A stretch of 64,000 bases of DNA from Thalassotalea sp. HSM 43 (GTDB lineage Bacteria; Pseudomonadota; Gammaproteobacteria; Enterobacterales; Alteromonadaceae): contig NZ_CP038493.1 of assembly GCF_004752005.1 (NCBI RefSeq), positions 1 to 64,000 on the forward strand, read 5' to 3'. Under the pieces are notes generated by a model. It ran no database searches. It was not told the DNA's origin and saw only the letters and a program-made list of their open reading frames with translations. Within the stretch, counting starts at the first letter, position 1; every line of letters starts with the position of its first letter. The position numbers and the translations under genes are program-made. Of the stretch, positions 7,623 to 17,769 are shown one piece after another.

Positions 7623-8387
7623 TTATTTATCGACAAACTCTGATAACAATGGATGGGCCTCACCTATACATAAGTCCAGCGCTTTACGTTGTTTGTTATG
7701 TTTATAAGCTCCTCGGTGCAGCATTTGTGCGTTAAACACTAGGACATCACCGCAATTAACTTCGGTTAGCAGCGCATTAGGTAATTGCTCCGTATTACGA
7801 TGGCCATTGATTTGCAATCGCACATTACGCTCTCGTTCACTATCCCAGCGCTTGTGTGTGCCAGGGATCAGTTCTACACCTTTTTCATCAACCAATGGGA
7901 TCCTAACGTGTAAGCTCAACATATTAGCTAATTCTCGTTGCTGCTCTAGTTCGCTTAAATCACTGTATTGCAGATCTCGATGCCAGTATGGTTGGCGTTC
8001 GCTGTTAGTGGGATTGAAAAACAATTGGCTATTGTGAAAATACAAAGGCACCGAAAACAGATCATCAAGTTTTTGGGTGAGCGTCTCAGGTAAAATGGCG
8101 CTAAAGAAATCAACGCGTTCAGTATCTCTATCTTTAAAGTAACGGCTATGGGTTAGCGAATGCATGTTTAGCATTTTCTCGCGATAGATTGTCGCTTCAT
8201 GCTGTTCAAACCATTGTTGAAAAATTCTATCCACGTGAAAACTGATCTGTGCCAGTTGCTGCTTGCTTAGTAAATTTCTAATAACCACAAAACCGTTATC
8301 TTTATACTGCCGTTGCAGATTGTGGTCGAACCCGGACTCCGTTGCGGATTTGGTTTTGGTTTTGGTATGAGTTTCGTTTTTATCCAT
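7623..8387 (-). CDS. Phytanoyl-CoA dioxygenase (PhyH) family Fe(II)/2-oxoglutarate oxygenase, possibly truncated
   Basis: 254 residues. The fold has YKDNGFVVIRNLLSKQQL at the start, then the iron-binding pair in YWHRDLQY (HxD), and a distal His with the 2-oxoglutarate Arg in the C-terminal region (FNAQMLHRGAYKHNKQRKALDL). This family hydroxylates small molecules; the substrate is unknown here. I chose the ATG at 8387 because GAGG lies just upstream; the frame is open to 8432. The TAA at the end sits in what looks like continuing coding sequence (see 7530-7622), so the protein may lack its last helix. The catalytic residues precede the stop. Confidence 0.85.
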   Translation of the reverse strand: MDKNETHTKTKTKSATESGFDHNLQRQYKDNGFVVIRNLLSKQQLAQISFHVDRIFQQWFEQHEATIYREKMLNMHSLTHSRYFKDRDTERVDFFSAILPETLTQKLDDLFSVPLYFHNSQLFFNPTNSERQPYWHRDLQYSDLSELEQQRELANMLSLHVRIPLVDEKGVELIPGTHKRWDSERERNVRLQINGHRNTEQLPNALLTEVNCGDVLVFNAQMLHRGAYKHNKQRKALDLCIGEAHPLLSEFVDK

Positions 8388-8520
8388 AACCTCAGTGTAG
8401 AGTATTTTGCCAAAGCCATTGTCGATCAACACGACAACGGTTGCTTTGCGCTATTTAAACAGGCTTTGTAATCCACTATACAAATCCTACATCTAAGACA
8501 ATGCAGTAAACGCTAGAAAC

Positions 8521-8547
8521 AAAAAAAGAGCGCTAAGCGCTCTTTTT
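8521..8547 (-). terminator. Terminator behind the rlmKL-uup-DUF3466 operon
   Basis: AAAAAAAGAGCGCT-AA-GCGCTCTTTTTG: a symmetric stem flanked by A- and T-runs, downstream of the DUF3466 gene. It can also act in the other direction. Confidence 0.88.
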
Positions 8548-8615
8548 GTTTATCTATTTTTCTATTTATCGATCAATCGTAACCGAGACGATTAACCGAT
8601 TGAGCTAGCAAGTCG

Positions 8616-10391
8616 TTATTTGCGACGGCGTAAACCAAATACGCTTAGCAACAACAATGACCACAACGAGGTACTTGCGCCTGAACGTTCTACAGTCTCA
8701 CCTAAATCTTCACGACAATCATTAATGGTAAACTCACCATCGATTGGCGTTAGATATACCGCACGTAATACGTCTTCCTCAGCACCCTCGATAACTTGAC
8801 CATCAATACTAAACGGTTCACCCTTAGAATCTAACTTAGGTTTCTTAACCCAAGCGGTCGCTAGGATTTCGTTATTTTCATTGATGTCATGTGCTTCAAC
8901 GATGACGTATTTAGCTTGATCTTCACAACTTAAAAACTGATTTACATTGTAGAAAGCATCGGTTTCCATGTCGTATAAGAAACCATGACGTCGACGTGGC
9001 GTCTGTGCACTATCAACGAAGTCTTCGACTTCACCTTCACCAACGATAATGTTGTTTTCGTTAATGGCGTGAGGGTAGCTTGCAGAGCCTTTAAAGAAGT
9101 CTTCAGGGAATACCGGCACGATTTCTTCATCGTTTGCGTCAGCATAGAAGAACTTAGTACGAGGACGACCATTGACGTACTTGTACATATAACCGGTAAA
9201 TATACCTTGGTTGTTGATATCTAGAGCGCGAGACTCAAAATAATCATCACGATCAGTAAATTCTATTACTTCACCGTCTCTAAACACAGCAGCAAACTGC
9301 GCAACACGTTCATTTTTACTTGGTCTGTCTTCGTCGCGATCCCACCAGAAGTGAGAGAAACCAACAATGATGCCATTGTCGTTAATGGCCGTTGCAGCAC
9401 TGGTGTAGCCACGATCATCGTCTTCATCAGGGTCAACAATACCGGTACCTAAATCGGTGGTGCTTACGATAGCGCCAGACTCGTCTAGTTCCCATAAAAA
9501 GGCATTTGAATAATACAAACGAGTACGCAGGTTTTGCATACAAATTTCAAACGGTGCGTCTTCGATACGGCTATCTTTTAAACACAACTCGTCTTCTTCT
9601 TCAATATCCGCTAAGGTCGCTTCATTTAATGCGACAGACGAAGTACCTACGACTTGACGATTGATGTTAACGTCATAAACAGCCGACAAACCACCATACT
9701 TTGCTTCAAACGGCAATAGTTCAAACACATTGATGCCATCAAAGCTGATCCAACCACGTTGATCAAAATCACGAAACCAATGAATTTCTGGTTCATCTTC
9801 ATCAGGATCATCAAATGGCTCTAACGGCAGGTACGGCGCGGTAGAAAAACCGTAAATCCAACCATCATCAGTCATGCCTTGACCGACATCGATGGTTGAA
9901 CGAGTTAATTCAGTTAAACCAGGTAACAGCTCATCGAAAATTTGTAACGGCGTAGTCATCTGTGTGTTGCCATCATAGCTATAAACGAATGCATCGCCAT
10001 ATTTTTGATGTTCACTACCACCGGTAACACGCAACCAACGTACAGTCCACGATAATGCATTTGCATCAGGGTTACCTGCTCTTAACTGCTCTTCGGCTTC
10101 ATCGTCAATTTCAAATAAATCATAAACAGCTTCATCATTACGCTTTGCGTAACTGACAATGTCGTCATAGTCATCTTCATCTAGATATTGAAAATCTACA
10201 GGGAAGTTATATGAAGTCTGGCCGGCGACTAAGGCTTTGCCAATGTTGGTTTGTTGAACACCATAAGAGTTAACAACATTATCTACCGAGGTTAACTCGG
10301 TGATGTTGTATGATACGGCTTCTTCTGCATGGCTAGTAGCCATAGCCGTTGCGACACTTAACGCCAATACAGATTTTATCAAGGTTTTCAT
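8616..10391 (-). CDS. DUF3466 family exported protein with GlyGly-CTERM-like tail
   Basis: 591 residues. The signal peptide ends near ATSHAEEA. The body is acidic and has repeated short blocks of the type AINDNGIIVGFS, INNQGIFTGYMY, INENNIIVGEGEV and INENNEILATAWV, as in the HAF-repeat/DUF3466 proteins of marine gammaproteobacteria. The C-terminus is a Gly/Ser stretch, a hydrophobic helix and a basic end (SLWSLLLLSVFGLRRRK), the layout of GlyGly-CTERM sorting tails cut by rhombosortase. No rhombosortase gene is in the window. Its ATG overlaps the uup stop by 4 nt (ATGA), so it is the last gene of the rlmKL operon. Function unknown. Confidence 0.85.
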   Translation of the reverse strand: MKTLIKSVLALSVATAMATSHAEEAVSYNITELTSVDNVVNSYGVQQTNIGKALVAGQTSYNFPVDFQYLDEDDYDDIVSYAKRNDEAVYDLFEIDDEAEEQLRAGNPDANALSWTVRWLRVTGGSEHQKYGDAFVYSYDGNTQMTTPLQIFDELLPGLTELTRSTIDVGQGMTDDGWIYGFSTAPYLPLEPFDDPDEDEPEIHWFRDFDQRGWISFDGINVFELLPFEAKYGGLSAVYDVNINRQVVGTSSVALNEATLADIEEEDELCLKDSRIEDAPFEICMQNLRTRLYYSNAFLWELDESGAIVSTTDLGTGIVDPDEDDDRGYTSAATAINDNGIIVGFSHFWWDRDEDRPSKNERVAQFAAVFRDGEVIEFTDRDDYFESRALDINNQGIFTGYMYKYVNGRPRTKFFYADANDEEIVPVFPEDFFKGSASYPHAINENNIIVGEGEVEDFVDSAQTPRRRHGFLYDMETDAFYNVNQFLSCEDQAKYVIVEAHDINENNEILATAWVKKPKLDSKGEPFSIDGQVIEGAEEDVLRAVYLTPIDGEFTINDCREDLGETVERSGASTSLWSLLLLSVFGLRRRK

Positions 10392-12295
10392 TTACTGCTT
10401 TTCTCTTGAAATTCTTCTAATTCTTGCCAACGATCAAAAGCACGTTCTAATTCTTCTTCTGATTGTTGTAATTTTTGTAATACCGATTGCGTTAGGTCAT
10501 TGTCTTGAGCAAAAAACTCGGGATCATTCACCTGTTGTTGCAATTCATCGATGGTATTTTCTAATTGCTCTAATAATAAAGGTAACGATTCTAACTCGCG
10601 TTTGTCTTTATAAGAAAGCTTATTTTGATTTTTTTGCTTAATTGCCTCTTTGGGCTTAGCTTTTTCTTTGATAGTCGATTGTTGTTTTGGTTCCGCACGC
10701 AGTGATAAATATTGCTCAACATCACTATAACCGCCAACTATTTGCGCTATTTCACCACTTCCATCGAAGTAAAGGCAAGTATTAACGCAATTATTTACGA
10801 AATCCCTGTCGTGACTGACCAATAATACCGTACCTGGGTAATTAGCGACAACCACTTCTAACAATTCTAATGTTTCAATATCCAAATCATTGGTTGGTTC
10901 ATCCAAAATCAATAAATTACTTGGACGCAGAAACAGCTTCGCTAACAATAATCGATTACGTTCACCACCTGATAATGCTCGTACCGGCGTGCGAGCTCGT
11001 TTAGGACTGAACAAAAAGTCTTGCAAATAGCCAAGTACATGACGAGTTCGACCGTTTACCGTGACTTCTTGTTTACCATCCGCGACGGCATCCTGAACCG
11101 TTTGGTTAACATCGAGTTGTGCTCGGTGCTGGTCAAAGTAAGCGACCTCAAGATTCACACCTAGGCGCATCTTGCCCGACGTTGGCTTAATTTGCTCGGT
11201 AATAAGTTTCAGCAATGTCGATTTACCGGTACCATTTGCACCAATTAATGCGAGGCGATCACCGCGCGTAATCAATAATTCTAGGTTTTTAATAATCTCT
11301 TGATGTTCAAACTGCATACCAAGTTCAAAACATTCAAACACAAGCTTACCACTGCGTTCTCCTGTCGATAACACCATATCGCCTTGCGTTCGCACATCTC
11401 GTCGCGCTTTGCGTTCTAGTCGTAACTTTTCAAGCGCTCTTACCCGACCTTCGTTGCGAGTTCGACGTGCCTTAATGCCCTGTCGTATCCAGGTCTCTTC
11501 GTCGGCGAGCTTTTTATCAAATAATTGATTTTGCGTCTCTTCTACGTTTAAGTCGTGCTGTTTTTGTTCTAGATATTTGTCGTAATCACCTGGATAGCTT
11601 TTTAATTGGCCTCTATCTAAGTCAAGAATGCGTGTCGATAATGAACGGATAAACGCCCTATCGTGAGATATAAACACGATCGTACCGTTAAAGCCTTTCA
11701 AAAAGTTTTCAAGCCACAACACACTATCAATATCCAAATGGTTGGTCGGCTCATCTAATAGCAATACGTCTGGATTGGTAACCAATGCTTGTGCTAAGGC
11801 TATTTTTCGTAACCAACCACCAGATAATTGACTGACACTTTGTTCGGCATCTAATGAAAGCTTACTTAACACTTGTTCAATGCGTTGTTCATCTTCCCAG
11901 GCATTACTTTGCTCTAATTGCTCTTGTATCTTGGCAAGGTCATTGATGTTTTTGTCACTAGGATCATTGGCGACTAAGGTGACCGCTTGATGATACTTTT
12001 GGATAATATTGGCATTACCTTTGAGCCCTTCAGCAACATAATCGAAGATGCTTTGATCGCAACTTTTCGGTGGATCTTGCGCCAACATAGCGACACGAAT
12101 ATTATTCGATAACACCAGTTCGCCATCATCTAGTATCACGCTACCGTTAATCACTTTTAGTAATGATGACTTGCCGGCGCCATTGCGACCAACCAAACAT
12201 ACGCGTTCGCCGGTATTTAATCGAAACTCGGCGTTATCTAAAATTTTGTCTTCACCAAACGCCAACTCGGCGTTAGTAATTCGAATCAGTTCCAC
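10388..12295 (-). CDS. uup: ABC-F ATPase Uup
   Basis: A soluble ABC-F protein with two nucleotide-binding domains and no membrane part; family members act on ribosomes, and Uup also influences precise transposon excision. Domain 1 has Walker A GRNGAGKS (36-43), signature LSGGWLRKIALAQAL and Walker B DVLLLDEPTNHLD. Domain 2 has GANGTGKSTL, LSGGERNRLLLAKL and LLILDEPTNDLD. A C-terminal coiled coil (about 550-635) is the DNA/RNA-binding arm typical of Uup. I place the start at GTG 12295 (VELIRITNAELAFGE), 635 residues. An upstream ATG at 12346 would add 17 poorly conserved residues and overlap the preceding gene by 74 nt. Confidence 0.93.
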   Translation of the reverse strand: MELIRITNAELAFGEDKILDNAEFRLNTGERVCLVGRNGAGKSSLLKVINGSVILDDGELVLSNNIRVAMLAQDPPKSCDQSIFDYVAEGLKGNANIIQKYHQAVTLVANDPSDKNINDLAKIQEQLEQSNAWEDEQRIEQVLSKLSLDAEQSVSQLSGGWLRKIALAQALVTNPDVLLLDEPTNHLDIDSVLWLENFLKGFNGTIVFISHDRAFIRSLSTRILDLDRGQLKSYPGDYDKYLEQKQHDLNVEETQNQLFDKKLADEETWIRQGIKARRTRNEGRVRALEKLRLERKARRDVRTQGDMVLSTGERSGKLVFECFELGMQFEHQEIIKNLELLITRGDRLALIGANGTGKSTLLKLITEQIKPTSGKMRLGVNLEVAYFDQHRAQLDVNQTVQDAVADGKQEVTVNGRTRHVLGYLQDFLFSPKRARTPVRALSGGERNRLLLAKLFLRPSNLLILDEPTNDLDIETLELLEVVVANYPGTVLLVSHDRDFVNNCVNTCLYFDGSGEIAQIVGGYSDVEQYLSLRAEPKQQSTIKEKAKPKEAIKQKNQNKLSYKDKRELESLPLLLEQLENTIDELQQQVNDPEFFAQDNDLTQSVLQKLQQSEEELERAFDRWQELEEFQEKSSK

Positions 12296-12527
12296 GAATA
12301 AACTCTTGTAATTGTTGAAAATCAAATGGCCAATATAAGGCCACATGAGAAGGTAAATGCTCTAGTACAGGAATGCTAGTGGCATAGAGCTCGACTAATT
12401 TTTCATCATCGATAATATCCACCAAGCGATAGCCTTGATTGCTCAACACCATATCACATAGTGCTTGTGCATCGTCACACAAATGACAACCTTCCGTACC
12501 GTACAGGGCGTAATCTTGTTTACTCAT
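12273..12527 (-). CDS. Glutaredoxin-like protein (DUF836 family)
   Basis: 84 residues with a thioredoxin-fold start and a CxxC redox motif (YGTEGCHLCDDA, Cys14/Cys17), and the cis-Pro loop TSIPVLEHLP. Small DUF836 proteins are presumed cytosolic thiol oxidoreductases; substrate unknown. It sits 2 nt after rlmKL and its end overlaps the uup start, so translation is probably coupled within the operon. Confidence 0.85.
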   Translation of the reverse strand: MSKQDYALYGTEGCHLCDDAQALCDMVLSNQGYRLVDIIDDEKLVELYATSIPVLEHLPSHVALYWPFDFQQLQEFIRGTDSNY

Positions 12528-12529
12528 AC

Positions 12530-14659
12530 TTAACTGCGGGTAATTAACCAGCTATTATGAATGTGCTTGTTGCGTTTAAAATCAAAATCTAACGTCTTGC
12601 TACTCAATTCAACAACCGTAAAGCCGTTTTCTTGCATCGCATCGAAGTCCATTTTGAAATTACGCTTGTTGTTGGTAAAGATAAGCTCACCACCATCACT
12701 AACCGATTGCATACCTGATTTGATTAAATCAACATGATCACGCTGCACATCAAACGTCGTATTCATTCGTTTCGAGTTCGAGAATGTTGGCGGGTCGATA
12801 AACACTAAATCAAATTTATCTCGATTTTGTGTTAACCATTGCAAACAGTCAGCCTGCACAAACTGGTATTTGTGAGTGCGTAAACCATTCGCTTCAAAAT
12901 TATCTTTTGCCCAATCTAAGTAGGTATTTGACATATCAACCGTCGTAACCGACTCAGCGCCACCAATAGCAGCTTGTACAGACACGGAACCAGTGTAAGC
13001 AAATAGGTTTAAAACACGTTTACCCTTTGCTTTTTGAGCAACAATTTGACGCGTTTTACGATGATCTAGGAACAACCCCGTATCTAAGTAATCCCACAAA
13101 TTAACTTTTAACCATGCACCGTATTCTTTAACGGTTAAGTAACGTTTGGTTTTGCTTAGCTTTTGGTACTGACTCTTACCTTTTTGTTTACTACGAGTTT
13201 TTACCACGACTTTATCGATTGGAATATCTAATACTTTCGGTGCAAAGAACACGACTTCCTGTAAACGTTCTGCGGCTTTTTTCTCATCGATACTTTTTGG
13301 TGGTGCGTATTCGAAAATCACCAAATGATCATCGTAAATATCCACCGCGACGTTATATTCTGGAATATCAGCATCGTATAATCGATAACAATTAATATCG
13401 TTTTGTTTTAACCACGACTTCATTGCTTTAACATTTTTCTTTAAACGATTTGCAAAGGCACTGTTTGCCATGTCCCCTTCACTGACGTGAGCTGGCGTAC
13501 GTTCTACTTGCTTATCGTCAATGTCATATAACGCCATTTGGCATTCTAGCGGGCCATTTTTAAACTTATAACGTTTTTTAGATGAGAGTTTTAACAACGA
13601 CAACATTTCAGTGTTCGATGTGATTAACGCAACCTGCCAGTTTAAGAATTTCGCCTTAAAGACCATGCCTAGCTCGGTAAACGTCGCCACTAAGCCTGGA
13701 AGTGAGCTTAAACGCTCACCGTATGGCGGGTTAAACAAAATATGGCCCGCTTTATTAAAGGTATTTTCGAGTTTCTCCGCTCGACCGTGCTTAAATTCAA
13801 TAAAATTTGCGAGACCAGCATTACGGGCATTAATTTTTGCTGTTTTAAGTACCCTGTCATCCATATCAAAACCATACACTTTGATATCACAGGAGGCGAG
13901 TGCCTGTTCCGATTGGGCTTTTTCTTCTGCTAATACCGCATCAAACAACGGTTTATCAAAGCCATTCCAGCCTTCAAAACCCCAATATGCCCGATCAACC
14001 CCAGGACTAATGCCAGCCGCCATGGAAATAGCTTCCAGTAATAAAGTCCCCGAACCACACATTGGATCGATTAATGGTTTGCTTGTATCTGCTAACCAAC
14101 CCGAACGCAACACCATGGCCGCCGCTAGGTTCTCTTTAATTGGTGCCGCACCCGTGCTTTCTCGATAGCCTCTTTGAAATAATGCTCTACCAGAAAAATC
14201 AATATAAAAGGTTACTGCATTGCGAACTAAACGCGCTTGAATACGCACGTCAGGTTGAAACTTCTCAACCGACGGCCGTTCCAATCCAGCTTCACGAAAA
14301 CAATCAACAACCGCATCCTTGACTGTTAGTGCACCAAATTGTGAATCTCGTATGTGCTCATTTTTACCGACAAAGTCGATAGCAAAGAATTTGTCACTAT
14401 CAAATTGTTCGGTCCAATCAATGTCTTTTGCAGCATTATATAGATCATCTTTGGTTTTGATCGGTTGTGGATCGGCTATAGCGTATAATACGCGACTCGC
14501 TAACCGTGTTTTTAAACAGATCTTAAAAGCAAGTTCCATTGATGCCTGAAAATAAACCCCTTCAGGTTTTTGTATGACTTGCTCTGCACCTAGTTCGGTA
14601 AGTTCTTGGGAAAGTAATTGTTCGATACCAAATGAGGTAAGAGCTAAATATTGATTCAT
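12530..14659 (-). CDS. rlmL: Bifunctional 23S rRNA methyltransferase RlmKL (G2445 m2G / G2069 m7G)
   Basis: Two fused SAM-dependent methyltransferases modifying domain V of 23S rRNA. N-terminal half: THUMP domain (about 45-155), then an m2G domain with PLIDPMCGSGTLLLEA and the NPPY motif (HILFNPPYGERL). C-terminal half: an RlmI-like domain with VLNLFAYTGSVSVQAA and FDLVFIDPPTFSNSKR. 709 residues from the ATG at 14659, close to E. coli RlmKL at about 702. That ATG has GGAAG just upstream and gives the family N-terminus MNQYLALTSFGIEQLL; the open frame to 14686 is an unlikely extension. First gene of the operon leading to the DUF3466 gene. Confidence 0.97.
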   Translation of the reverse strand: MNQYLALTSFGIEQLLSQELTELGAEQVIQKPEGVYFQASMELAFKICLKTRLASRVLYAIADPQPIKTKDDLYNAAKDIDWTEQFDSDKFFAIDFVGKNEHIRDSQFGALTVKDAVVDCFREAGLERPSVEKFQPDVRIQARLVRNAVTFYIDFSGRALFQRGYRESTGAAPIKENLAAAMVLRSGWLADTSKPLIDPMCGSGTLLLEAISMAAGISPGVDRAYWGFEGWNGFDKPLFDAVLAEEKAQSEQALASCDIKVYGFDMDDRVLKTAKINARNAGLANFIEFKHGRAEKLENTFNKAGHILFNPPYGERLSSLPGLVATFTELGMVFKAKFLNWQVALITSNTEMLSLLKLSSKKRYKFKNGPLECQMALYDIDDKQVERTPAHVSEGDMANSAFANRLKKNVKAMKSWLKQNDINCYRLYDADIPEYNVAVDIYDDHLVIFEYAPPKSIDEKKAAERLQEVVFFAPKVLDIPIDKVVVKTRSKQKGKSQYQKLSKTKRYLTVKEYGAWLKVNLWDYLDTGLFLDHRKTRQIVAQKAKGKRVLNLFAYTGSVSVQAAIGGAESVTTVDMSNTYLDWAKDNFEANGLRTHKYQFVQADCLQWLTQNRDKFDLVFIDPPTFSNSKRMNTTFDVQRDHVDLIKSGMQSVSDGGELIFTNNKRNFKMDFDAMQENGFTVVELSSKTLDFDFKRNKHIHNSWLITRS

Positions 14660-14860
14660 AACCGCTTCCGCTATATAAGTTGGCACCGATTATAATCTAT
14701 AGCTTTTCATTTGTCTTATCGCATTAGCCTAAAGAATTAATATAGAAGAAAAAACTGCGCTTAAAGTGAACAACATCCCGAAACATTCGTATATAAAAAG
14801 TACGTATGATTAAATATCATTCACATTAACCATAATTACAAAATAATTACATGGAAAAGC

Positions 14861-14889
14861 TTGCAATCCATTAAGCCAATCCTTATAGT
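14861..14889 (+). promoter_or_regulatory. Sigma-70 promoter of the initiator tRNA array
   Basis: TTGCAA (-35), a 17-nt spacer and TATAGT (-10), placed so that transcription would start about 10 nt before the first tRNA-fMet. The only clear promoter in front of the array; I see no comparable promoter before later copies. Confidence 0.72.
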
Positions 14890-14905
14890 ACGCTTCGTTT
14901 TCAGG

Positions 14906-14982
<77 letters not shown>

Positions 14983-15302
14983 ATTCTCTATGTGTATTTA
15001 TATTTGTAGAGATAGTGAGAAAACTAGAAATGTTAGTCACTGACGAGTCAGTTCGCTAATTTAACTCTAGGGCTCCCACAACCAATTCTCTATGTGTATT
15101 TATATTTGTAGAGATAGTGAGAAAACTAGAAAGATTAGCCACTGACGAGTCAGTTCTCTAATTTAACTCTAGGGCTCCCACAAACAGTTCTCTATGAGTA
15201 TTTATATTTGTAGAGATAGTGAGAAAACTGAAAACATATTCTTTTAAGAAAGAATTGAAACATTCTTAGGCTATATTTATCTAACTAGATAAATCATTCG
15301 GA

Positions 15303-15379
<77 letters not shown>

Positions 15380-15535
15380 ATTTTCAATTATTACTTCTAG
15401 TGTATGAGAATTAAAGTCCGTTTTGTTGACGAGGTCGTCAGTTCGCTAATACAAGAACAGGCTCCCGCAACCAATTCTTACCAAATAGAATGAAAACAAT
15501 TTGGGGCTCGTTTATCATTAGATAAACCATTCGGA

Positions 15536-15612
<77 letters not shown>

Positions 15613-15776
15613 ATTCTCTATGTGTATTTATATAAGTAGAGATAGTGAGAAAACTAGAAATATTAGTCACTGACGTGTCAGTTCGCTAATTTAAATCTAA
15701 GGCTCCCACAAGCAATTCTTACCAAATAGAATGAAAACAATTTGGGGCTCGTTTATCATTAGATAAACCATTCGGA

Positions 15777-15853
<77 letters not shown>

Positions 15854-16114
15854 AATCTCTTTATATATCATGTCTAATGATTGAGAATTAAAGTCCGTTT
15901 TGTTGACGAGGTCGTCAGTTCGCTAATACAAGAACAGGCTCCCGCAACCAATTCTCTATGTGTATTTATATAAGTAGAGATAGTGAGAAAACTAGAAATA
16001 TTAGTCACTGACGTGTCAGTTCGCTAATTTAAATCTAAGGCTCCCACAAGCAATTCTTACCAAATAGAATGAAAACAATTTGGGGCTCGTTTATCATTAG
16101 ATAAACCATTCGGA

Positions 16115-16191
<77 letters not shown>

Positions 16192-16493
16192 ATTCTCTTT
16201 ATATATCATGTCTAATGATTGAGAATTAAAGTCCGTTTTGTTGACGAGGTCGTCAGTTCGCTAATTCAGACCTAGGGCTCCCGCAACCAATTCTCTTTAT
16301 ATATCAATCATTATATTATTATAAACCTAGCAATATTAGTTACTGACGTGTCAGTTCGCTAATTCAGACCTAGGGCTCCCGCAACCAATTCTCTATGTAT
16401 CTAAATCAATACCCTAATCAAAACCTAGCTATGCTAGTTACTGTCCTGTCAGTTCGCTAATTTAATCCTCGGGCTCCCGCACCAATATTCAGT

Positions 16494-16736
16494 TTATCTT
16501 TTGCTAACGTTACGTTTAGTTAGATAGTGCATATAGAACCCTATGCCGATAATAATGAGCCCTACCATGGCATTAAGCGCCAATAGATTGACGCTACAAC
16601 CAACCATAATCACTCCGTGGCCAGCAATAGAAAAGCCAACCTGACTTGATGGTTTTGATTTTTTAGAATACAGCAATAAAGCCCCTACTGCCGCATAACA
16701 AAAAAGTACGATGTAAAATAAATTAAGAAATGACAT
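16494..16736 (-). CDS. Small membrane protein of unknown function
   Basis: 80 residues, almost entirely hydrophobic. One transmembrane helix is at about 4-24, two more at about 33-50 and 52-70, and the end is basic (HYLTKRNVSKR). I do not recognise the family. It faces the tRNA array tail-on, its stop 10 nt beyond the last repeat unit, and is divergent from the DUF2007 gene (57-nt gap). Confidence 0.65.
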   Translation of the reverse strand: MSFLNLFYIVLFCYAAVGALLLYSKKSKPSSQVGFSIAGHGVIMVGCSVNLLALNAMVGLIIIGIGFYMHYLTKRNVSKR

Positions 16737-16792
16737 GACCGTTTCGCCTGTCTTTGTTAATAATATAAAAAGTTTAGTCGTGTAAGGTCGCT

Positions 16793-17116
16793 ATGAAAAT
16801 ATACAGTCATGAGAGTCTTTGGCAGGTTCACCACCTTAAGAATTTGCTTGAAGCAGAAAACATAGGCTGCTTTATTAGAAATGATAATATGACAAGTCTC
16901 GCTGGTGAAGTACCGGCAACTGAATGTTGGCCCGAACTTTGGCTTAAAGATGAACGTCAATTAACGAACGCCGAATCGATTATAAAGCAATTGAATCAAA
17001 CACCAGACCCACAGTTTACCCAATGGCGGTGTGAAAATTGTCAGGAAGTCAATGAAGGTCAGTTCGCCATATGTTGGCAATGTGGTAACATGGCGCCTAA
17101 AACTATAACGACGTAA
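16793..17116 (+). CDS. DUF2007-type protein with C-terminal zinc ribbon
   Basis: 107 residues. The first ~65 match the DUF2007 putative signal-transducing domain (KIYSHESLWQVHHLKNLLEA, ECWPELWLKDE). The last ~30 form a small zinc ribbon with two CxxC pairs (WRCENCQE and CWQCGN). Its molecular role is not known. It has an AAGG site upstream and is followed after 6 nt by the DUF1653 gene, probably as a two-gene unit. Confidence 0.85.
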   Translation: MKIYSHESLWQVHHLKNLLEAENIGCFIRNDNMTSLAGEVPATECWPELWLKDERQLTNAESIIKQLNQTPDPQFTQWRCENCQEVNEGQFAICWQCGNMAPKTITT

Positions 17117-17122
17117 TTTCAT

Positions 17123-17329
17123 ATGTTAAAAACTGGAACATACCGCCATTTTAAAGGCCAATTATATACCGTTCTTCACACAGCGAAACACAGTGAAACC
17201 GAAGAATATTTTGTGGTTTATCAACCACAATATGGAGATCGTGAGGTGTGGATTCGTCCATTAAGCATGTTCGACGAGACCATTGTTCGAGATGGTAAGC
17301 AGCTTAAACGTTTTACCTTTGTAGGCTAA
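17123..17329 (+). CDS. DUF1653 domain protein
   Basis: 68 residues covering one DUF1653 domain: [20 protein letters not shown], then [20 protein letters not shown] and a closing FTFVG. These small beta-rich proteins are widespread in bacteria and uncharacterised. Six nucleotides after the DUF2007 gene, so likely co-transcribed. Confidence 0.88.
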   Translation: MLKTGTYRHFKGQLYTVLHTAKHSETEEYFVVYQPQYGDREVWIRPLSMFDETIVRDGKQLKRFTFVG

Positions 17330-17352
17330 TGTAAAGTGGCTAATTACGTTGC

Positions 17353-17769
17353 CTAATTAATTATGTCAGATAAAGTCGGACGCGATGGTTGCTCTTTGGG
17401 TAAGGCTTTGTAATCAATAACTAATTGTTCACAAGCTTGTCTTTTCGCCCCACACGTTGTCGTAATTCGTGTTTCTATCACGTCATTGATAACCCGTTTG
17501 TCGGTTTTAATATACGCAGGATACGCAATATGGTTTTCCGGAGCGAAACTCCATGTTGTTTTTTCGTCATTGGAGCGAGCGACTAACCAACCTTGTTTCT
17601 TCGACATAGATACGGTTGCATCTAAAGACAAACGCTCTACTAGGCCTTTAATCACATAAGGTTTTGTTTTCGTGGTTTTTGGGAATGGATCGACAACGTC
17701 TTCGCTAGTAATACCGGTATAGGCAAAGATTGCTCCTAGCAAAACTAATATAAACATCCCTATTTTCAT
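17353..17769 (-). CDS. Hypothetical protein with N-terminal membrane anchor
   Basis: 138 residues from the ATG at 17769, which has AGGGA upstream; the frame is open to 17814. One hydrophobic segment at residues 1-18 (MKIGMFILVLLGAIFAYTG) suggests a signal anchor or signal peptide, with the rest in the periplasm. The soluble part has two cysteines (TTCGAKRQACEQ), possibly a disulfide. I do not recognise a family and see no operon partner. Confidence 0.7.
   Translation of the reverse strand: MKIGMFILVLLGAIFAYTGITSEDVVDPFPKTTKTKPYVIKGLVERLSLDATVSMSKKQGWLVARSNDEKTTWSFAPENHIAYPAYIKTDKRVINDVIETRITTTCGAKRQACEQLVIDYKALPKEQPSRPTLSDIIN

Noticed and set aside
8985-9224. Plus-strand frame within the DUF3466 gene, and similar antisense frames in uvrC, hrpA, recB and recC
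   Set aside because: Shadows of long genes with clear family identity; none has a ribosome site or recognisable product.
12296-12346. Longer Uup start at the ATG 12346
   Set aside because: It adds residues unlike any Uup N-terminus and increases overlap with the upstream gene; the GTG at 12295 gives the conserved start.
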